64,000 nucleotides of DNA from Suicoccus acidiformans (GTDB lineage: Bacteria > Bacillota > Bacilli > Lactobacillales > Aerococcaceae), in NCBI RefSeq assembly GCF_003546865.1, contig NZ_CP023434.1:2356001-2420000 (forward strand). Direction: 5' to 3'. Made by a program: the position numbers and the translations under genes. The notes under the pieces were generated by a model, which was not told where the DNA came from, did not search any database, and worked only from the letters and a program-made list of their open reading frames with translations. Each line of letters starts with the position of its first letter. Position 1 is the stretch's first letter. Shown here piece after piece: positions 7,700 to 17,248 of the stretch.

Positions 7700-8347
7700 A
7701 TGATAGAATCCATGCAGAAAATTAGCCCTGATCGCGCTACATTACTGGCTGAACAATACCAAGACGATAAAAAACAAAAGTTCATTGTCTATAACATTCG
7801 CCGTCGCAGTTACATTCTTCACAGCCCTTATCGCTACTACTTCCGCTTCACTCGCCGTCAATCCGTTTGGAATACGCCTGTTGTGAATATCGAAGATATT
7901 GCTGATGGCAACGAATCCACTCAAGCATTAGCTGAGAAAATTACTGCAGCTGTCAATCAACATGTAGAAGATACCCTATCTTTCAAACTCAAACGAGAAT
8001 TTACGCTAGAAGATTCGCGTGTCATGCTTGAATACTATTTCGATGGTAAATGCTACTTAGCTTATTATGATTATTACTTAGGTCGAGTTTGCCTCATCAA
8101 GGAACGTGATAAATCAGACGACTTTGGTACCATGATTGGTGAACGCTATTACTTTATTGATGACTTACATAATGTCATCCAATACAAACTTGGCTTAGGC
8201 GAGGACTTCATCCATGGATTTATTGAACACTTAACAAGTAATGAGAAAGTTGAAGAATTCGACGGCTTCGAGGAACTCAACACAGCCGTTCATGAATACA
8301 TGACTGAAGAAATCAACTCCCTCGAGAATCAAATTGCCGAAGCATAA
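7700..8347 (+). CDS. Conserved-looking hypothetical protein, 215 residues
   Basis: I do not recognise this family. The protein is soluble, without signal peptide or membrane segment. It has an aromatic, basic N-terminal half (NIRRRSYILHSPYRYYFRF) and a tyrosine-rich middle (YYFDGKCYLAYYDYYLGRV), ending in an acidic helical tail. The start at 7700 has gaggtg 7 bases upstream; the in-frame ATG at 7685 overlaps that site. It has its own consensus-like promoter and shares a bidirectional terminator with truA. It is the only + strand gene between the insertion sequence and the ribosomal operon. No function is proposed. Confidence 0.8.
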   Translation: MIESMQKISPDRATLLAEQYQDDKKQKFIVYNIRRRSYILHSPYRYYFRFTRRQSVWNTPVVNIEDIADGNESTQALAEKITAAVNQHVEDTLSFKLKREFTLEDSRVMLEYYFDGKCYLAYYDYYLGRVCLIKERDKSDDFGTMIGERYYFIDDLHNVIQYKLGLGEDFIHGFIEHLTSNEKVEEFDGFEELNTAVHEYMTEEINSLENQIAEA

Positions 8348-8352
8348 ACGTC

Positions 8353-8396
8353 AAAAGCGAAGCATCCCAACATTTAAGTTAGGATGCTTCGCTTTT
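8353..8396. terminator. Bidirectional terminator between the orphan gene and truA
   Basis: A perfect 15-bp stem (aaaagcgaagcatcc / ggatgcttcgctttt) with a 14-base loop, A-rich on the left and T-rich on the right. It serves convergent genes; the truA stop codon begins at its right edge. Confidence 0.9.
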
Positions 8397-9172
8397 TATA
8401 ATGCTTCAAAGGGATCCGGTTCATAATCCACCTTCCACAGATACAAACCTTCTGGGGCAGCCGTTGGACCCGCTTGGTTACGGTCCTTTACCTCTAATAG
8501 GCGCTTCATCTCAGAAACCGGCTTCAGGCCATCCCCTATCTGCAAGCAAGTACCGACAATAATACGAATCATATTATATAAGAAACCGTCCCCATAGAAA
8601 TCAAAACGCAATTCATTGGCCCTCGCGTCATAGTTAACCTCAGCCTGATGCAAAGTGCGTACCTTATCTACTTTATCAGTATGTGTAGAACAAAAGCTGG
8701 TAAAATCATGTCGTCCGACAAGTATCGCCAAGGCTTCTTGCATATCCGGTAAAGAGATTCGGTATGGGTGATGTGTGGTGTAAAGTCGCTTAAAGGGATC
8801 CGGGTGCTGATTCAAATCAACCCGGTAGAAATAATGCTTTCCCACAGCACTATATCTGGCATGGAAACTATCGCTAACTTCAATCGCCTGAATCACTCGA
8901 ATTGACGGGTCTAGTAAGCTATTTAAGGCTCGCGTTAAAGCCTGAGGCGGAATGGCACTCGGATAGTCGAAATGGACGACTTGGCCTAAAGCATGAACAC
9001 CTGAATCGGTTCGACCTGAACTTGCGGTCGGAATATGTTCTTCTGCAGGTAATTTAGCCATTGTCTGCAAGGCTTTCTCTAAGGCAGCTTGAATACTCGG
9101 CCCATTGGGTTGCACTTGGTAACCCACATAATGGGTTCCGTCGTATTCCATCTTGATTGCGTAGCGTGTCAT
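8396..9172 (-). CDS. truA: tRNA pseudouridine(38-40) synthase
   Basis: Isomerises uridines 38-40 of the tRNA anticodon arm to pseudouridine. The 258-residue protein has the TruA signature SSGRTDSGVHALGQVVHF with the catalytic Asp. Family motifs RVDLNQHPDPF-like and DFYGDGFLYNMIR follow. It ends the ecfA1-ecfA2-ecfT-truA cluster, the standard Firmicute order; the start lies 14 bases after ecfT. In many Firmicutes rplM-rpsI follows, but here it is absent and the terminator comes straight after truA. Confidence 0.95.
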   Translation of the reverse strand: MTRYAIKMEYDGTHYVGYQVQPNGPSIQAALEKALQTMAKLPAEEHIPTASSGRTDSGVHALGQVVHFDYPSAIPPQALTRALNSLLDPSIRVIQAIEVSDSFHARYSAVGKHYFYRVDLNQHPDPFKRLYTTHHPYRISLPDMQEALAILVGRHDFTSFCSTHTDKVDKVRTLHQAEVNYDARANELRFDFYGDGFLYNMIRIIVGTCLQIGDGLKPVSEMKRLLEVKDRNQAGPTAAPEGLYLWKVDYEPDPFEAL

Positions 9173-9186
9173 GCAAGCCTCTCCCT

Positions 9187-9990
9187 TTAAATATAATTAC
9201 GAATGCCGAAAATTACCACAGTCAGAACCAGTAAACCGAGCACAAGGACCGTATCTCCCTTGTGGAAACTCAATTGCCGGTATTTTGTTCGACCTTCCCC
9301 TCCGCGGTAGCCGCGAGCCTCCATCGCAGTGGCCATTTCTTCCGCACGATTAAAGGCACTGACAAAAAGAGGCACAAGAATCGGAATAATCGCTTGAATA
9401 CGTTGGATAAACGAGCCTTGATTAAACTCAACACCGCGCGCTCTTTGCGCATTCATAATTTTCTGCGCTTCATCCATTAAGGTCGGTACATATCGCAAGG
9501 CAATGGATAACATCAAGGCAATCTCATGGGAAGGAAAGCCGAAGCGACTCAAGGGGCGCAACAAATGCTCAATCCCATCGGTCAATTCTAAAGGAGCCGT
9601 GGTTAAGGTTAATAAGGTAGATATCATAATCACCAAGACCAGTCGAATAAAGATAAATACCGCATTCCTCAGCCCTTCAGAAGTGACCTGCAGAATTCCC
9701 CAACTAAAGTACACTTCACCACCTTGGGAGAAGAACACTTGAAACAAGACGGTAAAGAGAATTAAGCCAATCATCGGCCGAATTCCTTTGAGAAAGAAGC
9801 TCAAATCAATTCCACTTAGGCGAATCAGTATAAAGACGACTGCCGTTAATAGCAAGTACGCTAGCCAATGATTTGCTAGTAGAATAAGGAAAATAAAATA
9901 AATCGTCCCCAAGAGTTTCGCTCGAGGGTCAAGGCGATGGATCCAAGAATTCCCTTGAATATAGCGGCCAATCAGTAATTTATCAAACAT
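9187..9990 (-). CDS. ecfT: ECF transporter transmembrane subunit EcfT
   Basis: The membrane scaffold of the group II ECF vitamin transporter. It joins the EcfA1/EcfA2 ATPases to exchangeable S components for vitamins. The 267-residue protein has N-terminal hydrophobic helices and the two diagnostic coupling helices with Ala-Arg-Gly motifs: QRARGVEF and MEARGYRGGEGRT. Its ATG overlaps the ecfA2 stop by 8 bases. No S-component gene is in the window, as usual for group II systems. Confidence 0.95.
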   Translation of the reverse strand: MFDKLLIGRYIQGNSWIHRLDPRAKLLGTIYFIFLILLANHWLAYLLLTAVVFILIRLSGIDLSFFLKGIRPMIGLILFTVLFQVFFSQGGEVYFSWGILQVTSEGLRNAVFIFIRLVLVIMISTLLTLTTAPLELTDGIEHLLRPLSRFGFPSHEIALMLSIALRYVPTLMDEAQKIMNAQRARGVEFNQGSFIQRIQAIIPILVPLFVSAFNRAEEMATAMEARGYRGGEGRTKYRQLSFHKGDTVLVLGLLVLTVVIFGIRNYI

Positions 9991-10876
9991 CGCCCATCCC
10001 TCCCTTCAAGTCTGCTTGCATGGCTAAGAGAATATCAGCCAATTCCTCAACATTTAATGGCGCCTCTGTCACAGGATAGCTTATGCCGCTTTCCTCTAAT
10101 AATCGCTCCAGAAAATCCATTGATTTCGGCAAGGTTAGATGATGTTCCTTAAGCCAAGCTGTATCGGCAAAGACCTCTTTGGGTGAGCCAACTTTATGAA
10201 TCTGACCTTGGTCCATGACAATAACGTAATCAGCATAATTGGCCACGTCTTCCATCTGATGGGTCACCAGAACTAAGGTCAAATCCTGCTCTGCTTGAAG
10301 TCGCATAAATAATTCCATCATTTGGTGATGACCCATCGGATCCAAGCCCGCTGTGGGCTCATCTAAGACTAAGACACTTGGCTCTAATGCTAGCACACCA
10401 GCAATCGCCACCCGACGCATCTGGCCACCACTCAAATCAAAGGGTGATCGTTGGAATAACGACTCATGAATTCCGACTTCTAATAGCATGTGCCGGGCTA
10501 CTTCTTCGGCCTCCTCTGGACTGGCCCCGAAGTTAAGGGGGCCAAACATAACGTCTTTTAAGACCGTCTCTTCAAAGAGTTGAGCTTCAGGAAATTGGAA
10601 GACAACCCCCACTTGCTTGCGTAAATCCTTCAAAGATTGACTGTCCTGCCCTGAAGTAATGGTATAATCTCCCAAGGTAACTTGCCCGGCTGTAGGCCTT
10701 AAAAGGACGTTTAAATGCTGGATTAAGGTTGATTTCCCGGAGCCGGTATGGCCGACAATTGCTGTCACCTTACCCGTGTGAATAGATACATTAATCTGCT
10801 TTAATGCTTGATACTCCAGCGGTGTCCCCACATTATAAGCATAGCTTACATCTTGGAATATAATTTGCTTAACCAC
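9983..10876 (-). CDS. ecfA2: ECF transporter ATP-binding subunit EcfA2
   Basis: One of two ATPases driving EcfT. All ABC motifs are present: Walker A GHTGSGKST, Q-loop VFQFPEAQLFE, signature LSGGQMRRVAIAGVLA, Walker B VLVLDEPTAGLDP and H-loop VTHQM. The C-terminal extension (about residues 245-297) is typical of EcfA. It begins with GTG, with ggagg 10 bases upstream, inside the last 31 bases of ecfA1, so translation is coupled. Confidence 0.95.
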   Translation of the reverse strand: MVKQIIFQDVSYAYNVGTPLEYQALKQINVSIHTGKVTAIVGHTGSGKSTLIQHLNVLLRPTAGQVTLGDYTITSGQDSQSLKDLRKQVGVVFQFPEAQLFEETVLKDVMFGPLNFGASPEEAEEVARHMLLEVGIHESLFQRSPFDLSGGQMRRVAIAGVLALEPSVLVLDEPTAGLDPMGHHQMMELFMRLQAEQDLTLVLVTHQMEDVANYADYVIVMDQGQIHKVGSPKEVFADTAWLKEHHLTLPKSMDFLERLLEESGISYPVTEAPLNVEELADILLAMQADLKGGMGDV

Positions 10877-11685
10877 TGCAGTAAATCCTCCTCATCCAAA
10901 TACGTCTCCGGAACAGCAAAGCCCCTTGTTGATAATGCTTTTTGTAATTTTTGGGAGAAGGGGACATCTAAGCCCATGCCCATTAACTCTTCACCCATCA
11001 AGAAAATCTCTTCCGGTGGGGCAATCTTAACCAGTTGTCCCTGATTCATTACAAAAATGCGGTCTGCTTCAGCCGCTTCATCAAGGTCATGCGTAATTGA
11101 AATAACAGTTAAGTTATAGCGTTCCTTCAAGCGTTCAATCGCTTCTATCACTTCATAGCGACCCATCGGATCTAACATCGCGGTCGCTTCGTCCATAATA
11201 ATGACGTCTGGGCGTAAGGCAATAATCCCTGCAAGGGCCACTCTTTGCTTCTGACCGCCCGAAAGCTTGGCAGGTTCATGCTGCTTATACGCTTGCATAT
11301 TCACTTCTTCAAGTGCATGCTCTACCCGCTCAATCATCTCTGGTCGCGGTACGCCGAGATTCTCCATGCCGAAAGCAACATCATCTTCAACCGTCGCGCC
11401 AACAAATTGGTTATCAGGGTTTTGAAAGACCATGCCTACACTCTGGCGTACATTCCAAACAGTTTCCTCGTTTAGTGTTTCTCCCTTGACTTGAATTGTC
11501 CCGGAATGAGGGGCAAGTAGACCATTCATAATCTTAGCTAAGGTAGATTTGCCTGAGCCATTCGGCCCAATCATAGCAATCCATTCCCCTTGCTCAATTG
11601 CAAAAGATATATTCGACAAAACATCTGCCTCATCAGGAGCATACTTAAAAGATACGCCACTGGCAGCAATAACTTCCCCCACCAT
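10846..11685 (-). CDS. ecfA1: ECF transporter ATP-binding subunit EcfA1
   Basis: Partner ATPase of EcfA2. Walker A GPNGSGKST, Q-loop VFQNPDNQFVGATVEDDVAFG (the EcfA1-type sequence), signature LSGGQKQRVALAG, and Walker B VIIMDEATAMLDP with Ala in place of the usual Pro after Glu, a normal EcfA1 trait. The start at 11685 has ggag 7 bases upstream; the longer in-frame extension to 11745 has no site. A TATAAT at 11753-11758 (minus strand) may give this operon its own promoter after the ribosomal terminator, but I see no good -35 box. Confidence 0.94.
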   Translation of the reverse strand: MVGEVIAASGVSFKYAPDEADVLSNISFAIEQGEWIAMIGPNGSGKSTLAKIMNGLLAPHSGTIQVKGETLNEETVWNVRQSVGMVFQNPDNQFVGATVEDDVAFGMENLGVPRPEMIERVEHALEEVNMQAYKQHEPAKLSGGQKQRVALAGIIALRPDVIIMDEATAMLDPMGRYEVIEAIERLKERYNLTVISITHDLDEAAEADRIFVMNQGQLVKIAPPEEIFLMGEELMGMGLDVPFSQKLQKALSTRGFAVPETYLDEEDLLQWLSKLYSKM

Positions 11686-11818
11686 CTCATCACTCCAATA
11701 CATGATTTGAAACTTCTTCACATTGCAATCTATCTTACTAGACATCCTAGTAATTATACAATTAAATACCGGCTTTTCTTATACCTAAATACACCAGCAC
11801 CCTGATGCATTTAAGTAT

Positions 11819-11896
11819 AAAAAAAGCACTTTAACGATGTTAGCACAACGGTTGGAAGCTAACTTCCAACCGGAATGATATACATCATTCGTGCTA
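11819..11896 (-). terminator. Structured terminator between rplQ and ecfA1
   Basis: On the minus strand two hairpins, gaatgat/atcattc (11873-11879 with 11884-11890) and a perfect 10-bp cggttggaag/cttccaaccg (11849-11858 with 11863-11872), sit inside a closing TAGCAC/GTGCTA helix (11891-11896 with 11841-11846). A second pairing is possible: GCAC and ATGATG with CATCGT and GTGC (11826-11839), which lies directly before seven T residues. The second form looks like a terminator; the two are mutually exclusive. It probably ends the ribosomal transcript. Confidence 0.65.
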
Positions 11897-11965
11897 GAGC
11901 TAGACCACCCCTTAGGCAATCATAACGCTCTTCATCATAAAAGTGACCTAAAAACTACACTTGTC

Positions 11966-12346
11966 TTAAACTAACTCTAAAACCACCATTTCAGCAGCAT
12001 CTCCGCGACGTGGTCCTTTTTTAAGGATACGGGTATAGCCACCATTGCGATCAGCATATTCTGCTGCATACGTATCGAATACGCGGTCTAATACACGTTC
12101 GATAACTACTTCATCATCTTCAATTCTTGCATCCGCAATTTCGAAGCGTAAGAAAGAAGCAGCTTTACGACGAGAAGCTAAATCGCCTTTTTTGCCAAGG
12201 GTGATCATCTTATCAACTAAGCGACGAACTTCTTTAGCGCGAGCTTCCGTTGTTTCGATTCTTCCGTTGATAATTACGTCCGTTGTTAAGTCACGTAGCA
12301 TTGCTTTACGTTGTGAACTTGTGCGTCCTAATTTACGATATGCCAT
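11966..12346 (-). CDS. rplQ: Ribosomal protein bL17
   Basis: Large-subunit protein near the peptide exit tunnel. The 126-residue sequence has the L17 opening [18 protein letters not shown] and closing [21 protein letters not shown]. Last gene of the S10-spc-alpha superoperon, 25 bases after rpoA, then the structured terminator. Confidence 0.97.
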   Translation of the reverse strand: MAYRKLGRTSSQRKAMLRDLTTDVIINGRIETTEARAKEVRRLVDKMITLGKKGDLASRRKAASFLRFEIADARIEDDEVVIERVLDRVFDTYAAEYADRNGGYTRILKKGPRRGDAAEMVVLELV

Positions 12347-12371
12347 AATTTATCCTCCTTTATCTAGTGAA

Positions 12372-13316
12372 CTAGTCATCATCTTTGAGACTAAGGTCAA
12401 GTTCAGCTAGTTTATTCTTGACTTCAGCTAGGGATTTACGTCCGAGGTTACGAACTTTCATCATCTCTGCTTCAGTCTTATTTGTTAACTCTTGAATCGT
12501 ATTGATTCCAGCGCGTTTCAAACAGTTATAAGAGCGTACCGAAAGGTCTAGTTCTTCAATCGTCATGACTAGAACTTTCTCTTTCTCTGTCTCTTCTTTC
12601 TCAACCATGATCTCGACATCGCGAGCATCTTCGTTAAGATTAACAAAAACATTTAAGTGCTCAATTAAGATTTTCGCAGCTAAACTGAGGGACTTCTCTG
12701 GTGAAATTGATCCATCGGTCCAAATGTCCATTGTTAACTTATCGTATATATTTTGTTGACCAATACGGGTGTTTTCGACCGTATAATTGACCTTGTCAAT
12801 CGGTGTATAAACAGAATCTACGGGAATGACACCAATTGGTAAATCATCAGCTTTATTATATTCACTACGTACATAACCTCGCCCATTGGATACATTCATC
12901 TGCATCGCTAATGTGGCACCTTCTGATAAAGTACAGATGTACAAATCAGGATTTAAGATTTCTAGTTCATTGTCATGAATAATATCAGCTGCGGTAACAG
13001 TTTTCGGTCCTGTTACATTAATTTCAACGATTTTATCTTCATCGGTATGAAGTTTCATCGCTAAATTCTTAAGGTTTAAAATGATTGTTGCGACATCTTC
13101 TACAACACCTTCAACAGTCGAAAATTCATGGAGGACTCCATCAATTTGTACCGTGGTAATTGCAGCCCCAGGTAAGGATGATAGAAGAATACGACGTAAT
13201 GAGTTTCCAAGGGTAGTTCCATATCCACGCTCAAGTGGTTCAATGACTATCTTACCAAATTTTTCGTCATCACTAACTTCAATCGTTGTAATTTCAGGCT
13301 TTTCAATTTCGATCAT
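12372..13316 (-). CDS. rpoA: RNA polymerase alpha subunit
   Basis: Scaffold for RNA polymerase assembly. The N-terminal dimerisation domain contains [21 protein letters not shown] linker leads to the C-terminal domain that contacts UP elements and activators ([39 protein letters not shown]). I place the start at MIEIEKP (13316) by similarity to other alphas; an ATG three codons earlier (13325) is only 3 bases from aaagggg and fits less well. The C-terminus ends with an acidic LKDDD. Confidence 0.96.
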   Translation of the reverse strand: MIEIEKPEITTIEVSDDEKFGKIVIEPLERGYGTTLGNSLRRILLSSLPGAAITTVQIDGVLHEFSTVEGVVEDVATIILNLKNLAMKLHTDEDKIVEINVTGPKTVTAADIIHDNELEILNPDLYICTLSEGATLAMQMNVSNGRGYVRSEYNKADDLPIGVIPVDSVYTPIDKVNYTVENTRIGQQNIYDKLTMDIWTDGSISPEKSLSLAAKILIEHLNVFVNLNEDARDVEIMVEKEETEKEKVLVMTIEELDLSVRSYNCLKRAGINTIQELTNKTEAEMMKVRNLGRKSLAEVKNKLAELDLSLKDDD

Positions 13317-13401
13317 TGATAACATGTTCCCCTTTCAAAACGTAATGATTCACTGATAATGTCATGCGTATTAAGCACAGCCTTTGCTGAGACAAAGAAC
13401 A

Positions 13402-13794
13402 TTATACGCGGCGACGCTTTGGAGGACGGCAACCGTTGTGAGGGATTGGTGTTACGTCACGAATTGCAGTAACATCTAATCCAGTTGCTTGAAGTGAACG
13501 AATTGCTGATTCACGACCTGAACCAGGACCTTTAACCGCTACTTCAACTGATTTCATTCCATGCTCCATTGCACCTTTTGCAGCAACTTCCGCAGCCATT
13601 TGAGCAGCAAATGGGGTAGATTTTCTTGATCCACGGAAGCCTAATGACCCTGCTGAAGACCATGCAATTGCATTTCCAGCTTCATCAGTAATCATTACAA
13701 TCGTATTGTTAAACGTAGAGCGAATGTGTGCAACTCCACGCTCAACATTTTTTCTTACGCGACGACGTCTAGAACGAGTTGATTGTCTTGCCAT
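13402..13794 (-). CDS. rpsK: Ribosomal protein uS11
   Basis: Small-subunit platform protein. The 130-residue chain shows [31 protein letters not shown] and the basic C-terminus [12 protein letters not shown]. It follows rpsM by 27 bases and precedes rpoA, as in the alpha operon of other Firmicutes. Confidence 0.97.
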   Translation of the reverse strand: MARQSTRSRRRRVRKNVERGVAHIRSTFNNTIVMITDEAGNAIAWSSAGSLGFRGSRKSTPFAAQMAAEVAAKGAMEHGMKSVEVAVKGPGSGRESAIRSLQATGLDVTAIRDVTPIPHNGCRPPKRRRV

Positions 13795-13821
13795 ATCTTT
13801 TCTTAACCTCCTTTATATTGC

Positions 13822-14178
13822 TTATCTAGTAACAGGCTTCTTAGCACCTTTACGTGTACGGGCATTGTTCTTAGTATTCTGTCCACGTACAGGTAAGTTG
13901 CGACGGTGACGCATACCACGGTATGAACCGATATCTTGAAGGCGTTTAATGTCCATGCTTACATCACGGCGTAAGTCACCTTCTACTTTGATTGAGTCAA
14001 CGACACTACGGATACGGTCTAATTCATCGTTAGATAAATCTTTAACACGAGTATCTTCAGAAACATTTGCTTCTTTCAAGATATTCTGTGCAGTTGTTTT
14101 ACCGATTCCATAGATGTATGTTAATGAAATTACCACACGTTTATCGCGTGGAATATCAATCCCTGCAATACGAGCCAT
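13822..14178 (-). CDS. rpsM: Ribosomal protein uS13
   Basis: Small-subunit head protein forming bridges to the large subunit. [19 protein letters not shown] and the helix-two-turn region [12 protein letters not shown] are intact; the basic tail [18 protein letters not shown] contacts P-site tRNA. At 118 residues it is a few residues shorter than most homologues, at the extreme C-terminus. Confidence 0.97.
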   Translation of the reverse strand: MARIAGIDIPRDKRVVISLTYIYGIGKTTAQNILKEANVSEDTRVKDLSNDELDRIRSVVDSIKVEGDLRRDVSMDIKRLQDIGSYRGMRHRRNLPVRGQNTKNNARTRKGAKKPVTR

Positions 14179-14201
14179 ATATTTCCCTCCTTTATTTACC
14201 C

Positions 14202-14315
14202 TTAACCTTGGCGTTGTTTATGTTTTGGATTGCTGCAAATTACCATAACTTTACCGTTACGGCGGATAACTTTACAGTTTTCACAAATTGGTTTTACGGA
14301 TGCTCTAACTTTCAT
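14202..14315 (-). CDS. rpmJ: Ribosomal protein bL36
   Basis: A 37-residue protein found by reading the gap between infA and rpsM. It starts [20 protein letters not shown] and ends KHKQRQG. Cys11, Cys14, Cys27 and His32 form the zinc site, so this is the zinc-binding form. A gaggag ribosome-binding site lies about 5 bases before the ATG. Position between infA and rpsM is canonical. Confidence 0.96.
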   Translation of the reverse strand: MKVRASVKPICENCKVIRRNGKVMVICSNPKHKQRQG

Positions 14316-14340
14316 GTTTCTCCTCCTCAGAACTTAAGTC

Positions 14341-14559
14341 TTATTTGAAACGATAGGTAATGCGTCCTCTTGATAAGTCATACGGAGACATTTCAATCGT
14401 TACGCGATCTCCTGGCAAAATACGGATGTAGTTCATACGAATTTTACCCGAGACATGAGCCAATATTTCATGGCCGTTTTCTAATTCTACTTTGAACATT
14501 GCATTCGGTAAAGTTTCAACTACTGTACCTTCAACTTCGATTACGTCATCTTTAGCCAT
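14341..14559 (-). CDS. infA: Translation initiation factor IF-1
   Basis: A 72-residue OB-fold protein that occupies the A site during initiation. [20 protein letters not shown] and the C-terminal [22 protein letters not shown] are typical. It lies 50 bases after adk and precedes rpmJ. Confidence 0.97.
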   Translation of the reverse strand: MAKDDVIEVEGTVVETLPNAMFKVELENGHEILAHVSGKIRMNYIRILPGDRVTIEMSPYDLSRGRITYRFK

Positions 14560-14609
14560 TGCTTTTACCTCCTTATTTACCAGTAGATTGTTGTGAGGGG
14601 TCTACGATA

Positions 14610-15260
14610 CTATTCACCTAATATATTACGAATCTCACGATAGACAGTTTCAATTGCTTGATCCCCATTGATTTTCGTCAATAGGTTCGCTGCTTCATAA
14701 TGCTCTAGAATTGGACGAATAGAGTCCATTTGTAACTGGATACGATGGCCCACTTTCTCAGGTGTGTCATCTTCTCTTTGATGAAATTCAGTGTGTCCGC
14801 AGACATCACATACGCCACTGACTTTTGGCGGATTGTATACTTTGTGGTAAGTTGCGCCACAATTTGAACACATAATCCGTCCGCTTAGGCGTTCTTTTAA
14901 GATATCAGCGTCGACCTCAATATAGATAACATGATCTAAGTTTGAATCGATATCCGCTAGGTTAGCATCCAATGCCTCTGCTTGCGCAATAGTTCTCGGA
15001 TAACCATCAAGTAAGAAGCCGTTGGCTTGTACGTCTGCTTCAGCTAAACGTTCTTTAACTAAACCATTTGTAATATCGTCTGGCACAAGGTCTCCGTTGT
15101 CTGTATAGCGTTTGGCTTCCAGACCTAATGGGGTTTCGTCTTTGATTGCCTTACGGAAGATGTCTCCCGTTGAGATATGAATCATATCGTAATCATTAGC
15201 AATCATTTCACTTTGAGTTCCCTTACCTGCACCAGGTAGACCCATTAATAAAATATTCAT
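14610..15260 (-). CDS. adk: Adenylate kinase
   Basis: Interconverts ATP + AMP and 2 ADP. P-loop GLPGAGKGTQ at the N-terminus, AMP-site motif LLDGYPRT, and a long LID with a four-cysteine zinc site (CSNC and CDVC), as in Gram-positive long-form kinases. 216 residues, complete. It sits between secY and infA in the usual order. Confidence 0.97.
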   Translation of the reverse strand: MNILLMGLPGAGKGTQSEMIANDYDMIHISTGDIFRKAIKDETPLGLEAKRYTDNGDLVPDDITNGLVKERLAEADVQANGFLLDGYPRTIAQAEALDANLADIDSNLDHVIYIEVDADILKERLSGRIMCSNCGATYHKVYNPPKVSGVCDVCGHTEFHQREDDTPEKVGHRIQLQMDSIRPILEHYEAANLLTKINGDQAIETVYREIRNILGE

Positions 15261-15285
15261 ATGTATCTCCTAACTGTTCACTGTG

Positions 15286-16584
15286 CTAGTAGTAAAGAAA
15301 ACCTTTATAGCGTCGTTTAATCATACGACCTTCGATTTGCTTAGCCGTTTCAATTGCTACCCCGACAACAATTAATAAGCTTGTCCCACTTAGTGACAAG
15401 GCTGTTGGAATATCCTTCCAAATCATCCCTGCAATAATTGGTGTAATAGCAATCACTGTTAAGTAAAGTGCCCCTACTCCACTCAACCGGTTAAGTAAAT
15501 AAGTTAAGTAGTTTTCTGTATCTTTACCTGGACGAACACTTGGAATGTAACCGCCTTGTTTCTGTAAGTTTTCTGCGACTTTCTCAGGGTTTACTTGGAT
15601 TAAAGCGTAGAAATAAGTAAAGGCAATCAGTAATACGGTGTAGAAGACTACGCCGATTGGGTCATTTAAGTTAAATAAACGCATAACCCATTGCAACCAA
15701 GTGGATGCTTTCTCTTGATCAATAAATGAGAAGATTGTCTGCGGTAAAGAAATAACAGATGTTGCGAAAATAACCGGGATCACACCCGCTGAATTAATTT
15801 TCAGTGGTAAATGAGCTGTATGCTTAGATCCTGAAATTTTCTTAGAGTAGTGAATTGGAATGCGTCTTTGGGCTTGTTCCATTAACACTACAATAATAAT
15901 CGCAATTGCATATACCAGAACGATACCTAGAGCTATCAGTAAGCTGTTGCGTAAAGCAACCCCTTCAACGCCTTGAATATTCTGCTGGAAATATGCGTAA
16001 ATCTCTTGAGGTACTTGCGCAACAATTCCGGCGAAGATAATCATGGAAGTTCCATTACCTACACCGTTACGTGTAATCTGCTCACCCATCCAGACTAATA
16101 GCATAGTTCCTGCTGTCAGAATTAGGGCAATCGATAAATATGTTGGCATACTTGGGTTAATCACCAGGCCTAAACCAGCCAGTTGATTAAAACCAAAGGC
16201 AAGTCCAAGTGATTGGATGAAGCCGATAATAATCGCTCCATATGTGGTTGCTTGATTCAGCTTACGCCGTCCCACTTCACCTTGCTTTGCCCACTCTGTA
16301 AATTTCGGAATTAAATCCATCTGTAAGAGTTGAACAATGATAGAGGATGTAATATAAGGTGATACACCCATCGCAAAGATAGAGAATCGTTGTAATGCTC
16401 CCCCACCAAATGTATTTAACAACCCTAGAATACCGCTTCTGCTGATTAATTGTAATGCTTCAGCATTGACACCCGGTACAGGAATGTGTGAACCTAACCG
16501 AAAGACAGCTAACATGAATAGTGTATAGAATATTCTGCGACGGACCTCACGTGTTGTAAATGCATTTTTAATAAAGGAAAACAT
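15286..16584 (-). CDS. secY: Preprotein translocase subunit SecY
   Basis: The protein-conducting channel of the plasma membrane. 432 residues with ten hydrophobic spans; landmarks are the plug/pore region (LGLLNTFGGGALQRFSIFAMGVSPYITSSII) and the C-terminal RRYKGFLYY. The ATG shares one base with the rplO stop (TAATG type), indicating coupling. Gene order rplO-secY-adk is canonical. Confidence 0.97.
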   Translation of the reverse strand: MFSFIKNAFTTREVRRRIFYTLFMLAVFRLGSHIPVPGVNAEALQLISRSGILGLLNTFGGGALQRFSIFAMGVSPYITSSIIVQLLQMDLIPKFTEWAKQGEVGRRKLNQATTYGAIIIGFIQSLGLAFGFNQLAGLGLVINPSMPTYLSIALILTAGTMLLVWMGEQITRNGVGNGTSMIIFAGIVAQVPQEIYAYFQQNIQGVEGVALRNSLLIALGIVLVYAIAIIIVVLMEQAQRRIPIHYSKKISGSKHTAHLPLKINSAGVIPVIFATSVISLPQTIFSFIDQEKASTWLQWVMRLFNLNDPIGVVFYTVLLIAFTYFYALIQVNPEKVAENLQKQGGYIPSVRPGKDTENYLTYLLNRLSGVGALYLTVIAITPIIAGMIWKDIPTALSLSGTSLLIVVGVAIETAKQIEGRMIKRRYKGFLYY

Positions 16585-17024
16585 TAAATCACCTCTACAG
16601 ATCCACCTGCTTGAGTAATTGCTTCTTCAGCAGTTTTGGAGAACTTCGCAGCTTGAACAGTTAATTTCTTCTCGAGTGTTCCGTTACCAAGAACTTTTAC
16701 TCCAGCAAGTTCATTCTTGATGATACCAGCTTCTTTTAACGTTTCAACATTAACTGTTGCACCGTCTTCAAAACGATTCAATGTTTCTAAGTTAACGATT
16801 GCGTATTCCTTACGGTTGATATTGTTAAAGCCTCGTTTAGGCAAACGACGCATTAATGGTGTTTGACCACCTTCAAAACCAACTTTCACTTTACCACCTG
16901 AACGTTGCTTTTGGCCTTTCTGACCGCGTCCAGCTGTCTTACCGTTGCCTGAACCAGATCCGCGACCTACACGGTTACGTGATTGACGTGATCCTTCGTT
17001 TGGCTTAAGTGTATGAAGTTTCAT
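16584..17024 (-). CDS. rplO: Ribosomal protein uL15
   Basis: 146 residues. The basic glycine-rich N-terminus ([28 protein letters not shown] region) penetrates 23S r[21 protein letters not shown] is the family signature. Good aggagg site before the start. Confidence 0.97.
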   Translation of the reverse strand: MKLHTLKPNEGSRQSRNRVGRGSGSGNGKTAGRGQKGQKQRSGGKVKVGFEGGQTPLMRRLPKRGFNNINRKEYAIVNLETLNRFEDGATVNVETLKEAGIIKNELAGVKVLGNGTLEKKLTVQAAKFSKTAEEAITQAGGSVEVI

Positions 17025-17057
17025 TCCTTCGCACCTCCTCTGGATTAAATTTAGCTA

Positions 17058-17237
17058 TTAAATTTCTTTGACTTCAACTAGATGAGAAATCTTGCGTGTC
17101 ATGCCACGAATTGCTTCGTTATCAGGTTGCACGACTGTCTTATTTGTCTTTTTCAGACCTAAAGCGTGGGCAGTCTTAATTTGGTCTTGTTTACGGCCAA
17201 TTAAGCTACGCTTAAGCGTAATTTCTAAGTTCGCCAT
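17058..17237 (-). CDS. rpmD: Ribosomal protein uL30
   Basis: A 59-residue protein, [20 protein letters not shown]. Two ATGs are adjacent; the second (17237) is better spaced (7 bases) from the aggagg that overlaps the rpsE stop region. Confidence 0.95.
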   Translation of the reverse strand: MANLEITLKRSLIGRKQDQIKTAHALGLKKTNKTVVQPDNEAIRGMTRKISHLVEVKEI

Positions 17238-17248
17238 CATTCTGCCTC

